The notes beneath the pieces were generated by a model. The model saw nothing but the letters and a program-made list of their open reading frames with translations, had not been told where the DNA came from and did no database searches. 64,000 nucleotides of DNA. Origin: Lethocerus indicus (taxonomy: Eukaryota; Arthropoda; Insecta; Hemiptera; Belostomatidae). The stretch spans positions 29,925,207-29,989,206 of the forward strand of contig JACDQD010000007.1 in assembly GCA_019843655.1 (NCBI GenBank). Direction: 5' to 3'. Below, piece by piece: positions 37,501 through 51,483 of the stretch; position 1 is the first letter of the stretch, and each line of letters begins with the position of its first letter. The position numbers and the translations under genes are program-made.

Positions 37501-40500
37501 AGAATTCACCGCAACAAGTGGCGTCGCAACATCTTTGCACGGATTAGATTCTTGATATACATTATTATTGGGTCTTTTCATCGTGATATTTTCACAAATG
37601 TGTTGTTAACGCCTCGTCAGTCTTATAAAAGTTGTACGCCGATATGCAGCAAACCTTAAAAACGGCAGTGTCGGGGTACCGTTTTGAGAAATTCGGTCGG
37701 GGGATTTTTCGTTAAAGACGTAGGAGCTCTGAGGACGTCCAGTGGAGGTCGGCGATGACCCGAATAAAGGCCATTATTGTGATTCAGATCGTCATAGTTC
37801 AACACTGGGACATTGCGGAGAAGCCGAATGTATCTTATAACGCATTCGAAACCATCTACGGCTTATCCGTGCAGAGATATTGACACTTGTTGGTGAATTC
37901 CGCAATTACTTAGTTGTCAACCCAATAGGCACGGAAATAGTATATATCCGTCCCATTTGTAGTCGATGCAAATGTCAATGCATCTTCCACTTTGCAAAGT
38001 GATTGTGAAAAATGTGCCATTAAAGTGCACCGATGTACTCATACTGCTGTCGGGAGGCGATATCGTTACTTTTAATATTTTAGTGCGTTAATGCAGCGAG
38101 AATTTGAACTCGAACGCTAGCAATTATCCGTCCGATAAGTACCAACGGAGGCGTAAGAAGGAACCCGTGGTGCATAGACTACGATTTTACGACAATTAAG
38201 AGTCATATTTACCAGTAAATGAACCTGTTGTTCTGCTTCTGGTAGACGTAGCCGCCGCTTCTCTGCTGCGCTTTGACATCTTGCAGGGTACTCGCGATAC
38301 CACCTTGAACAAGAATTTCAAATATATTTACGAAATGTGCGTACATACAGCCGGATCGCCATAGGACATTGCGGAGAAGCTGAACGTATCTTATCACGGC
38401 GCATTGAAACCGTCTACGGCTCGTCTGCGCAAAGACGTTGACGTCTAAAAATATATGTAACGCCAATTGTCGCGGTGAATTCCACAATTACACAAAAACT
38501 TTGTGGAGGCGGCGTCGTTTGTAATTCTAAGTTTTACTGTAAAATTTTATTTTTGACGAGGCGCGGTAAGGAGAGCAGCAGCGGCAGCCAGGGCAGCTGC
38601 GTTAGCATGGTCCTGCACAGCTTCAACCGGGACCTGTTCCTCTTCTCTCTCGAGAGGGAGGGCCAACTCAGAGTCTGGTCCTGCGAAAAGGCGACCTACA
38701 TCGTTACGAAAACGCTCGCCGACCACTCCGACGTTAAAATGCTCAAAGGTATACAGAAAATATATATATATACATCGTTAATTTTTCGTATTTTCCGCTG
38801 TTTTCTGGCTTTCGTGTTCAACAACGAACTTAGCTTCAAGCTCGCCAGTTCATTCAATGAGCAGAATAACTGTGTTTATCTCGAGGAGGACAAGATTTTT
38901 TTCGATACCCGTTTTCTGTGTAAATTCCGTGGTCTCGAGGGATTCAGTGTTGTAGAGTTCGTCATGTTTCTGTCTCCTCTCGCTGGTTGGTCTTTTTGCT
39001 GGACGGTTTGTGGAAGCCTCTCGCCGTCTTCAGTAGCTATGTGTAGTCACTGTTAGCATGTACTGTCAGTACATGTGAAAGTGACAGTGCAGCAGTGAGG
39101 ATGCCCAAAAAACATCCAAAGTGCTAACAGTGACAGTGGCGGCACTACTGAAGATGGACGGACAGGAAACAATCTAGCAAAGACCTAACGGAGAGAAAAC
39201 AGCATCGCGAACCTACAATATATATATATATACATAACGTTAATTTTATTATACCCACCTGTTTCTGGCTTTCATTCAATGAGCAGAATAACTGTGTTTA
39301 TCTCGAGGAGGACAAGATTTTTTTGATATACCCGTTTTCTGTGTAAAAATTCTGGGCTTGCCTTCCGTGGTCTGAGGAAGTTAGTGCTGTAATTCGTCAT
39401 GTTTCTGTCTCCTCTACTGCGGTTTATTTTTCACTGGACTGGGGGTTTATGTTGTGTCTGATAGCTGTGTCAGTAGTCACTGTTAGCACATGTACTGTCG
39501 GTACATGTAAGTGACAGTGCAGCAGTGAGGATGCCAAAAACATCAAAGTGCTAACAGTGACTGACACAGCGCTACTCGGTCTTTTTATACAATTTCTAAT
39601 TCCTCTACATAACGTTAATTTTCGTATACCCACTATTTTCTGGCTTTCATTCAATGAGCAGAATAACTGTGTTTATCTAGGAGGAGAAGATTTTTTCGAT
39701 ATACCCGTTTTTGTGTAAAAGTTACGCGAACACTTCCGTGGTCTGCGAGGGTAGAGTGCTGTAGGTTCGTCATGTTTCTGTCTCCTCTAAGCTGCCAGTT
39801 CGGTCTTTTTGCTAGACGGTTTGTCGGCCGCTCGCCATCTTCAGTAGCGCTGTGTCAGTAGTCACTGTTAGCACATGCTGTCGGTACATGTGAAAGTGAC
39901 AGTGCAGTGCAGTGAGGATGCCAAAAACATCAAAGTGCTAACAGTGACAGTGACACAGCGCTACTGAAGATGGCGGCGGCGCAAAGGCGGTCCATGCAAA
40001 GACCAATCAAAAGAGACGAAGCACGAAATTTTACGGTATTCCAACCCTGCCCAGACCACAGAGCAATGTTACTGAATTACCGTTTAATGATTATCAATTT
40101 TTTTTATCTGCAGGTCAAAATCATAAATTGTGCAAGGGTGTGAACTCTAAGGGCGAGCTGATGGTGTGCGCTCACATACAGGGCAACACGGTCGCCGGCT
40201 CTCTCAGCCCGATATTCGTCGCCGGGGCGAATCGCTTCACTACCCTCTATCAGGCCTACCCTCCGCCCGGTACGACACGCATTTCGTTATAATATATATT
40301 ATTTTTATTTAACTTTAAGCGCCCGCATTTCAACATCGTAAAACTATTCTAATGGGTTGTCCGGAAAGTTGGTGCCGATTCGATAAAGCGGTATTATAGG
40401 ATATATCGGAATGATCGAAAGCATACATATTCGTAAAAGTCGGTGCCGGGCATATTTGGAAAAAGTTCGATTTACGATACGTTCAATTTTTCTAAGTTTT

Positions 40501-43500
40501 ATCGCCTTAGAATATGGTAGCGAGCGTTATAGGCATTTAACGCTTTACATTTTCGGAAAAGGCAAAAATACCGCATTTCTGGTGAAGGAACTGCGCGAAA
40601 TGGTTGCTCGGTTTAAAGCTGGAATTTGATCTCGAAGATCGAGAACGTCCCCAGGTAGAGGCCGTCCACGAGCGAAGATCCGGATTAAAAGCGGTAATCC
40701 GAAAATAATCCACGCTCTTCGTTCGTCAATTGCGAAATGCTAAATAAATCGTTCGTTCATTATCGTGAAAATTCGTTCGTTCGTCTCGTTCGGGTTCCAC
40801 AATTTAACGGAGAAAAATCTCCATTTCGGACCGCTTTACAAGCGAGGAGACACGTTCGAGTGAATTCGTTCGGATGAAACATGGATAATTTATAAAAATG
40901 TCGCGTAAAGGTCTCGGGGGTAAAGCACGATGAAACACCTTTCAGTTCGCTGCGTTCGACTATATTCGTTGGAGAAGTAGCGATTTTGTTGTCGTTCGAG
41001 TATAGTAAATCGTCCGCGTATAAAGTAGTGACCAGTGGCCATTTAAATTTATAATTTTGATAAAACATATTCTTGAAAAAAACATATAAAAGGGTTCCCC
41101 AGCATTTCTAATTACGTATCACGTCGTTCGTTCGTTCGTTCGTTCGTTCGTTCGTTCGTTCGTCGTTCGTTCGTTCGTTCGTTCGTTCGTTCCGTTCGTT
41201 CGTTACGTTCGTTCGTTCGTTCGTTCGTTCACTGTTCGTTCGTTCGTTCGTTCTTTCATTCGTTCTTTCGTTCGTTCTTTCGTTCGTTCTCGTTCGGTTC
41301 GTTCGTTCGTTTCGTTCGTTCGTTCGTTCGTTCGTTCGTTCGTTCGTTCGTTCGTTCGTTCGTTCGTTCGTTCGTTCGTTCGTTCGTTCTTCGTTCTTTC
41401 GTTCTTTTCGTTCGTTCGTTCGTTCCGTTCTTTTGTTCGTTCGTTCTTCCGTTTGTTCGTTCGTTCTTTCGTTCATACTTTCGTTTATTCGTCATTCGTT
41501 CGTTCGTTCGTTCTTTCGTTCATTCATTCGTTCATTCGTTCGTTCATACGTTCATTCGGTCATTCGTTCGTTCGTTCGTTCATTCGTTCGTTCGTTCATA
41601 ACATAGCGCACAACTCACTTTATTATTCTTTACCGCTGATTATATCCCGTTCGCAGACTGCTCTGTGCTCGCTCGGTAGAGTCATTGGGCGTGTCGGTAC
41701 GTGTGACATGAACGAAGAGTAGCGCTTTATAATTGGGTACAAATTGTTGTTAAAAAGGGTCTCGAGATGGTGGACATGACGATCGGCGGCAACGGCAACA
41801 TCTGGTGTTGTTGGTTGACCGGTCAGGAGCTGCCGTCCGTCACCCGACTGTCGCTGCCCGCCTCCCATTGGACCAAAGTGGCGCTCGCCAAACCGGCCCT
41901 ACAGGTATATACAACACTATAGTACAAATTATCGAGACCGAAAATTAATATTTTATTGTACCGTTCGTGATGTTTATTAAATCTTATATAATAAACAGTA
42001 TATATACTATATATATATATATAGTATTATTTAAAAATACTAAATGCAAATTAGTAATCTGCGTATCCGCTTCCTGTTACGTGCCGAGCATGTTTTTAAA
42101 GTGTTCGGAAAGTGTACGGTCTTTGAGGGCGTATTTGAGCCCCGTCCTCGATCTGTCAAAATCCTAATACATTATTTATCTATGGAGCGTTAGGATACTA
42201 GAGTGATAAAATCATTCCGCAGTACCTATAACCGTAATGGTCGTTGTAGAATAAATAAAATTAAAAAAAAAAAAACTTATGTCGAATTCTCGAATCTGTC
42301 GTCGATATAGAATTTTCCGATTTTCCAGGTGAAACCTTCATCGTACATCGCGTTGGATCCCGCTCAACTCCATTTGGACGCTATATTCTCATCGGGATTT
42401 TTTACAGCGTCGGACGTCGGGAAAGCTCTGTCCGTAAGTCGGCCCCACTAAGATAGTCGTATTCTCTGTAGTCGGCCATATTGTGTGTGGATCGTACAAT
42501 TCGAATCTGTCCGTACGCTATTAGTTCATGACTTAGTATAAGTGAGTGAAGAAGTGATCACTCGAACCGTAATGATTTGTATCGAAAGCATATAACTTCA
42601 TTTCGGCTATTTAAATAACGGTAATAAAAAGGATACCATGATGGTGAGGACAGATCGCGGAATCGTTCCGTAGGGTTTTTCGAAAACGCACAAAATTCAC
42701 GCCGAAAGTAACACATTGTACAAAAGTTACAACTCTTATACTTCTCACTTTACTGCCGATTCCTTTTATTTTTAGATATACAGGACGTCCGCCGTTATAA
42801 ATCCCAGTGTCGATATCCGCGAACAGATTTGCGCAATCGTAGAGTCGGAAATTTACGGCGAGGTCGGCGACGTTCCAGTCGACGACGAAGAATACCTGGA
42901 AATAGCGCACAGGTAAAGAGATTTGTATTTATATGCTGCGGATCGTAAGTGGGAACGATAGGAGACAACGTAACGACACATCGTTACAGCACATAACTGC
43001 CCATAACATTGACTGTGATAAGTGAATGTTGGAAACGGAAAAAAAGAGATTGTAAATTGTACTTTTTCGGCGTTTATAAAGGTGTTGGTGCCGGCTGTAC
43101 TCGTGTTGTACCCAGTACCTGGTGTCGGGCGCTGCTCCCGTCGGTCTGTTCTGGCTCCCGAGCGCCTCAACTCTGGTGCTGATCAAGGCCAACGGCTTTT
43201 CGCTGGTCAGAGAAATGACGCCGCTCGAACACCTTTACCTGACGCCGGCTCATCCGTTGGAAGAGGAAAAAGGTATTTCAGTATTCTTTACTAGTTTAGA
43301 GTAACTGTTTTGTCGTCTGCGAGGGGTTGGAATACCGTAGATTTTGTGTATTTTCGTCTCCTCTCGCCGGTTCGGTCTTTCGTTAGATCCCGGTTTCGGC
43401 CGCTCGCCATCTTCAGTAGCGGTGTTAGTCACTTTGGATGGAAGTGTAGGTTCGTCGTGTTTCTGTCTCCTCTCTCGCTGCCGGTTCGGTCTTTTGCTAG

Positions 43501-43674
43501 ACCGCGGTTTTTCGGCCGCTCGCCGTCTTCAGTAGCGCTGTGTGTTACTGTCACTGTCAGCACTTTGGATGTTTTTTGGCCATCCTCACTGCAGCACTGT
43601 GTCACTTTCACATGTACTGTAATGTTTGTCAGTATGTCAGTCGTTACTCACACTTAGAAACTATATATAACAGA

Positions 43675-43743
<69 letters not shown>

Positions 43744-46700
43744 CGACTGACATACTGACAAACACTACAGTACATGTGAAAGTGACAGTGCAGCAGTGAG
43801 GATGTTCAAAAAAACATCAAAGTGCTAACAGTGACTACTGACCTGGCGCTACTGAAGGCAGTGGCGAAACCGGTCTAGCAAGACAAACCAGACAGTACAT
43901 GTGAAAGTGACAGTGCAGCAGTGAGGATGCCCAAAAACATCCAAAGTGCTAACAGTGACTACTGACACAGCGCTACTGAAGACGGCGAGTGTCGAAACCG
44001 CAGTCTAGCAAAGACCAAACAGACAGTACATGTGAAAGTGACAGTGCAGCAGTGAGGATGCCCAAAAACATCCAAAGTGCTGACAGTGACAGTACTGACA
44101 CAGCGCTACTGAAGTACGTGACGGCGAAACCGGAAACCAGCGAGAGGAGACGGAAACAAGCCAAGTCTACAGTATTCAACTTTTCAGCGTATCACAAAAA
44201 AACTATTCTAAAAAACTCGCTGGCTCGGTTCGGTGTTGTTGTAAAAAACTTTTCACTTTCTTGCGTCGCTTTCTGTAAATTGTTGTGGCGGACGAATAGA
44301 AATTTCACACTAGGACTAGATTTTTGCCGTTGAACCGGTTGTTTTCGTCCCCCGTTACAGACTACGGACCGCTGGTGAACAGCCTGAGACACGTCGATAT
44401 GGAGAGCGGCATCGAAAGGCTCAAACTCGCTTTGCACCTCGGTGAAAATTTGGAAAGTCACATCGCCGAAGCGGCCCAACTTGTCGGCCTGACCGGCGCT
44501 CTCAATTATGTAAGTACAACTTTAGAGTACGGCGCGTCTGTACCTCAAATTTGTACCGACGATAAGCAATAATAATATTTCTTTTGTCCCCCAGGCCATG
44601 AGCATCCTCTCCGAAGTGGGCACCCAACAGAAAATAATAGATTCGCTGATCAGAGAACTGCAAGAACCCGAAGATTTCAATAAGTCAGGTAAATAACGCC
44701 CCGCAAGACTATTTACGGCACAAAAATTTTCTTTAACAATCAACATAGTGTCGACTACAAGATTCTGTGCCTGCTAAGCTATTCTGGACCGATATAGTAT
44801 CCGTTATCGAAACAGAAGATAATATTATAATTTTAAAAAAACGTTTAATTCTGATACGACATTTTTGTAATTGAATACACTACAATTTCAACGGAAAACA
44901 TTTTTCATTCCAATGCGTTACTTTATTTCAGAACCCGAGGGCGATTCGTTTTGTAGCAATTCGGGAATAGCGGCCGTCGTTGCGACATTCAGAGACATGT
45001 CCCATTTGAGGTAACAAACAGTTCGTTCGCAAAAGTATTTATACTAAATTATTGTCTAACGATAAGTTTTTATTACTATCGTGTGTTACTACTAGCGTGT
45101 GTGTGTGTGTGTGTTATTGTGTGTGTGTTTATTACTTGTAGGTTACTTGCAAACACACCTAACAGACACAAGATAATATTATTATAACTGTCCGAAAATT
45201 AAAGGTAGAGATAAAACGGAATATTCAGACGGTGAGACAATAAAATCCGGAAAATGTAAAAACAATAGACGGATAAATCTCTCCCCTCCCCGATTTTGTG
45301 TCTGGAGGCACCAACTGGTTATAATAAACAGATTCTACAAAAATAAAATCCAGTAATGTCCAATAAAAGACATAATGGGGGGGGCTTTACACATTGTAAT
45401 AACATGAAAAATATATATAAAAAAAAAAAAATAATTTCTCAGATAAAATTAATGTATATATAGTTTAGAGTACTTGTTTTGTGGTCTGCGAGGGGTTGGA
45501 ATACCGTAGATTTCGTGTTCTTCTGTCTCCTCTTCCTCACTGTAGGGCATCCTCACTGCACTGTCACTCGGTCTAGCGAAAGACCAAACCAGCGAGAGGA
45601 GAACAACGAAATCTACGGTATCGTATATGGTAAATACAAAACAGGCACTAAGTTACCACTAGTGCTAAATAAAAAGTGGCGCTGTTATATAGGTTGGAGT
45701 TGTGCCTGAAGCTGTTGTTGATTTCGAAGATACCCGGCAGCCATTTGGTGCCGCCGACTTTCAACCAGTGTCTGGTGTCGCTGGCGAAAGCGTACCACTT
45801 CCTCCACTGGACGACAACGACCAACATCAATATCGACACCAGCCTGATATATTCGTTTGCGGCGGCGCACACCAACCTCATGTTCCAGTCCATCATCGAT
45901 TCGGCGTTGTCGCTATCCAACGCTCTGTATCCTTTCTGGCGGTATTCGAGACCGTCTCGACAGCGGAGGTTTACTTTTTTTTTTTTAAACAGAAAATTAA
46001 GTTACTGTCTCCTCGCGCCGGTTCGGTCTCTTGTTAGACCCCCCCGGCTTGTCGGCCGCTCGCCATCTTCAGTAGCGCGGTGTCTTCAGTCGCTTCGCAT
46101 GTTTTTTGGGCATCCTCACAACTGCACTGTGTCCGTTGACAGACGGAAACTAAACGAAATCTACAGTATTCCGACCCCTCGCAGACCGCACAAAATGGGT
46201 ACTCTAAACGACTTAATTTTCGATATCACTGTTTTGTGGTCTGCGAGGGGATGGAATATACCGTAGGTTGTGGTAATGTTTCTGTCTGCTCTCGCTCGAG
46301 TTCGGTCTTTTGCTAGACCTCGGTTTTCGATGCTTCGCCGTCTTCAGTAGCGCTGCATCAGTCACTTCGGCATCCTCGTCACTGTCTCACCCGTACAAGT
46401 ACTGGAAAAGCGGCTAAATCTCGCCGATACCGACCGCGTGGCGGGCGCAAAAGCGGCTATTCCAAACCGTAGGTTGTGGTAATGTTTCTGTCTGCTCTCG
46501 CTGAGGTTCGGTCTTTTGCTAGACCTCGGTTTCGGTCGCTCGCCGTCTTCAGTAGCGCTGCATCAGTCACTTTCGGCATCCTCGTCACTGTCTCACCCGT
46601 ACAAGTACTGGAAAAACGCGCGCTAAATCTACGCCGTACCGACACGTGGCGGAGCGCAAAAACGGCTATTCCAAACCGTAGGTTGTGGTAATGTTTCTGT

Positions 46701-48541
46701 CTGCTCTCGCTGAGGTTCGGTCTTTTGCTAGACCGCGGTTTGTCGGCCGCTCGCCGTCTTCAGTAGCGCTGCATCAGTCACTTTCGGCATCCTCGTCACT
46801 GTCTCACCCGTACAAGTACTGGAAAAACGCGCGCTAAATCTACGCCGTACCGACACGTGGCGGAGCGCAAAAACGGCTATTCCAAACCGTAGGTTGTGGT
46901 AATGTTTCTGTCTGCTCTCGCTGAGGTTCGGTCTTTTGCTAGACCGCGGTTTGTCGGACGCTCGCCGTCTTCAGTAGCGCTGCATCAGTCACTTTCGGCA
47001 TCCTCGTCACTGTCTCACCCGTGCAAAGTACTGGAAAAGCGCGCTAAATCTCGCCCGTGCCGACCGATACCGTGGATGCAAGCAGCTATTCCAAACCGTA
47101 GGTTGTGGTAATATTCCTGTCTGCTCTCGAGGTTGGGTCTTTGCTAGACCTCGGTTTGATCGCTCGCCGTCTTCAGTAGCGCTGCATCAGTCACTTTCGG
47201 CATCCTCGTCACTGTCTCACCATTAAGTGCAAGTACGGAAAACGCTAAATCTCGCCCGTTGGCTATTCAAACCGAATGTTCTGCTGCTCTCGCCGGATTT
47301 TGGTCGCTAGACTGCGGTTTGTCGACGCTACTATGCCGTTCTTCAGTAGCGCAGTAGTCACTGTTGTAGCACTTTGGATGTTTTGGACATCTTGCCCTGT
47401 CACTTTCACTGACAATGTTTTTGTCAATACGTTTATCGAACCTCGCTGCCCCGAGTCTTCACACTTTCGGCATCCTCGTCACTGTCTCACCCGTACAAGT
47501 GTAAATCTCGCTGCGTGCACACGTGGCGGGCGCAAAGGCTATTCAAACCGCTATCTGCTCGAGTTTGGTCTTTGCTGGACTTTTGTCGGCCGCTCGCCAT
47601 CTTCAGTAGCGCCCTGTGTCAGTAGTCACTGTTGTGGCACTTTGGATGTTTTTTGGACATCCTCACTGCCCACTGTCACTTTCACACTGTACTGTAATGT
47701 TTGTCAGTATGTCAGTCGTTTATATATATAGAGACCGAACCTCAGCGAGAGGAGACAGAAACACACGAAATCTACAAAAATTAAGTTCATAAAATGTGAA
47801 AGTGGAATCTAAGACACGGCGGTGAAAAGGGAAATACTCTTAGTCTGACAATTTCACTAACGCCCGAGTAGTTTTTTCTTGACATTGTCGACCGTAGTGG
47901 ATGTTTGCAAAACGAACAAGATATTGACGTATTTATTATACTATATATTTTCAGGTAAATATATAAACATCCCACATAAATAATACGGCAATACCTTGTC
48001 CTACCATAATATGTACATTTTTATTAATCGTTAAATGTTTTTACTCGATCTTATAAAAAAGATTGATGAGATCCTTGCGGTCGATCGGACAAAACGAGTT
48101 TCCTTTCGAATCCGGATCGAACGAATCGCAATTTTCTAGATGTCAGCTAACACCGAATGTCGGAGCCAAATTTCCTTTTCCTACCGAAAGAGATCTTTAC
48201 CCGGAAATTGAAACGACGCCCGGCGCTATTTCATTTCGTCTTGTCTTTGTGGATTTTCTCTTTTTTTTTTGTGAAAACGAATTTTCTCCTTGATCCCGCA
48301 AATATTCAGATGGCCCCAGAACGGCCTCAACCTGTTGCCCCAACACTTGTGGACGACCAAAAACCACGTCGCCCTCCACGCCGTCGCCAGGCTCGTCGGC
48401 TCTCACACTTGTAAGTATATATATATATTTTTTTTTTTTTATATTCATTACTTATTTCTAGGGTCACGACAAGTTTTTAACTGTTATGTGCCCAATAATA
48501 ATATAATTTACTAAGGACGCGCTATTAACGAATTTTATTAC

Positions 48542-48601
<60 letters not shown>

Positions 48602-51292
48602 CCCGAGTAAGGCCATGAAACAGTTGGCAATTATTTAACGATTCTGACCCATGGACTGGACCTTTTCTCATTTAACGTTATGATATGCATGGAGTCTGAA
48701 TTGATTTTTTAAAACGATCTCAATTATACCGTAGATTACGTGTGTTTTTTTCGCTAACGTACGAAGGTATAATTTCTATTAAGCCCAACAGCGTAAGGTT
48801 GCGAATGATAATTTTTGTTTACGAAGGGACCGAGCTTCTGGCGAAGAGCTTTCTGGAGACTGGCGAGGCGACGAAAGCGTACGATCTGGTGATGAGGTGC
48901 GAGGACGCCAACATATCGTACTATTTGAAAGTCGCCGATTTGTTCAGCCAGTACAGGCATCCGGATCTGGTGATCGCGATTGGAAGTCGGGCGCTGTTCG
49001 CCAGCAATCTGACGCCAGCGGATCTTGTGAGTGGCGAAAACAATTTATTATTATTCGGTAGATTTACGACGATAGAGAAAACGCGGGACAACAACAACAC
49101 TCCAGTTTTGTAATAATCTAATTTCATAATGCGAAAAGTCATACGGAGAACGACCAGTTTGTGTAGCCCACACACACGACAGTGTGCTAAACTGTTATCG
49201 AATAATTTTTTTTCCCGATTAACGTTATGTTTTATGTGTTCAGATTTGAAATCGTCCATCTTTCGCGGCTTCCCGGTATAAATCCTTCGATTCGAATCTC
49301 TATCCCCACCGATGCGATTCCTCGATCCGACCAGTTTCCTCGCTCCTCGAAAATCCTGCTCGAGATGAAATTGGATTTCCTTACTATCCGGGACGGGCTG
49401 GAGCACGGAGTACCGTCCCGATGGGTTGATTCTCCGCCGAGTGGGACGTCGGTGTTAGCCAACGGCGCTCTCACTGTATACAATTGTAAATAATTTGATA
49501 TACCTGTTTTGTGGTCTGCGAGGGGTTTGGAATATACTGTAGGTCCGTGCGTAGGTTTCTGTCTCCTCGCTACGAGGTTTGGTCTTTGCTAGACCGGTTT
49601 CTTGAGGAGCAGCTTAATCGCCATCTTCAGTAGCGCTGTGTCAGTGTCACTGTTGGATGTTTTTGGGCATCCTCACGCTGCACTGTCACTTTCACATGTA
49701 CTGTAATTTTGTCAGTATGTCAGTCGTTTATATAACAATAACAGAACACAATAATATATATATATATATGTTATCTATGCTAGACCGGTTCGTCTGCCGC
49801 TTGCCATCTTCAGTAGTACTGTGTTAGTCACTTTGGATATTTTTGGGCATCCTCACCGCTTCCTTTCACGTCCTGTAATTTTTGTCAGTATATCAGTCGT
49901 TAATGTGCCAGAAAGCGGATTAACAAAATCCGTAATATTACAGTACATGTAAAAGTGACAGTGGTGGCAGTGAGGATGCCATGACTACTGACACAGCGCT
50001 ACTGAAGATGGCAAGCGGCGATGGGCTTTCAGGTCTAGCAAAATAACCAGACAGTACATGAGTGACAGCAGTGACGCCCAAAAACATCCAAAGTGCTAAC
50101 AGTGACTACTGACACAGCGCTACTGAAGATGGCGAGCGCCTGTGAAACCGGTCTAGCAAAAGACCTAACCAGACAGTACATGTGAAAGTGACAGTGCTGC
50201 AGTGAGGATGCCCCACGAAAAACATCCAAAGTGCTAACAGTGACTACTGACACAGCGCTACTGAAGATGGCGAGCGGCCGACAAACCGGTCTAGCAAAAG
50301 ACCTAACCAGACAGTACATGTGAAAGTGACAGTGCAGCAGTGAGGATGCCCAAAAAACATCCAAAGTGCTAACAGTGACTACTGACACAGCGCTACTGAA
50401 GATGGCGAGCGGCCGACAAACCGGTCTAGCAAAAGACCTAACCAGACAGTACATGTGAAAGTGACAGTGCAGCAGTGAGGATGCCCCCAAAAAACATCCA
50501 AAGTGCTAACAGTGACTACTGACACAGCGCTACTGAAGATGGCGAGCGGCCGAAACCGGTCTAGCAAAAGACCAAACCGGCAGCGAGAGGAGACAGAAAC
50601 ATCACGAACCTACAGTATAATTGTAAATATTGTAGTTGTGACAGATTAATAATTGTCGTGCCAGTTCAAAGTTGTGCGCATTTTCAATTCCACTTTATTG
50701 CGTGTTACTAAATGACCGTCGGTTACTGATATTCGGTGTGCAGGAGATACTGTATTCGATGTTGTTTCTGCACGAGCTCGATTTGGGCCACTACAACGAG
50801 GCGTACGCTTGGGTGGAGGCTCGGCCGAACACTAGCGGCAAATCAGACTGCCTGCACAGGCTGATAGTCGACATGCTTTCCAACAACAGGCTCCACGAGC
50901 TGCTCTCGTTCCCGTACATCGGACTGCAGAACCAGCTCGAAAAACTGTTGGAATCGAGAGCGAGGGCGTTGGCCATCGACGCCGCCTACACCTACTACAA
51001 CCTCCTATACGCCCTCCACATCAAACACGAGAATCTCAAAAAAGGTAAACGATGAATATCGATGTACAATTCAATTTTACATTCAACTTATCACATGACT
51101 GTAGGTCCGTGATGTTTCTGTCTCCTCTCGCTGCTGTTTGGTCTTTTGCCAGACTGCGGTTTGTCGGCTTGCGCTCGCCATCTTCAGTAGCGCTGTGTCA
51201 GTAGTCACTATTAGCACTTTGGATGTTTTTAGGGACCTCACTGCTGCACTGTCACTTTCACATGTACTGTAGTGTCTGTCAGTTTGTCAGTC

Positions 51293-51358
<66 letters not shown>

Positions 51359-51431
51359 TCTGTTATTGTTATTGGGGAGAGAGAGGAGAGAGAGAGGGAG
51401 AGGGAGAGTTTGTCTTGAGAGGAGGAGAGGG

Positions 51432-51483
<52 letters not shown>

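Noticed and set aside
41108..41495. Open frames rich in Arg-Thr-Asn-Glu over the TTCG array
   Set aside because: Pure products of a tetranucleotide repeat.
48063..48293. Possible extra Nup160 exon before exon 16
   Set aside because: The frame is open but shows no match to the human segment between exons 15 and 16, and exon 15 to exon 16 already joins in phase.
43310..50567. Recurrent frames with FRPLAIFSSAVSV or GRSPSSVAL
   Set aside because: They are the translated foldback core on either strand; frames break between copies and no codon conservation is visible.
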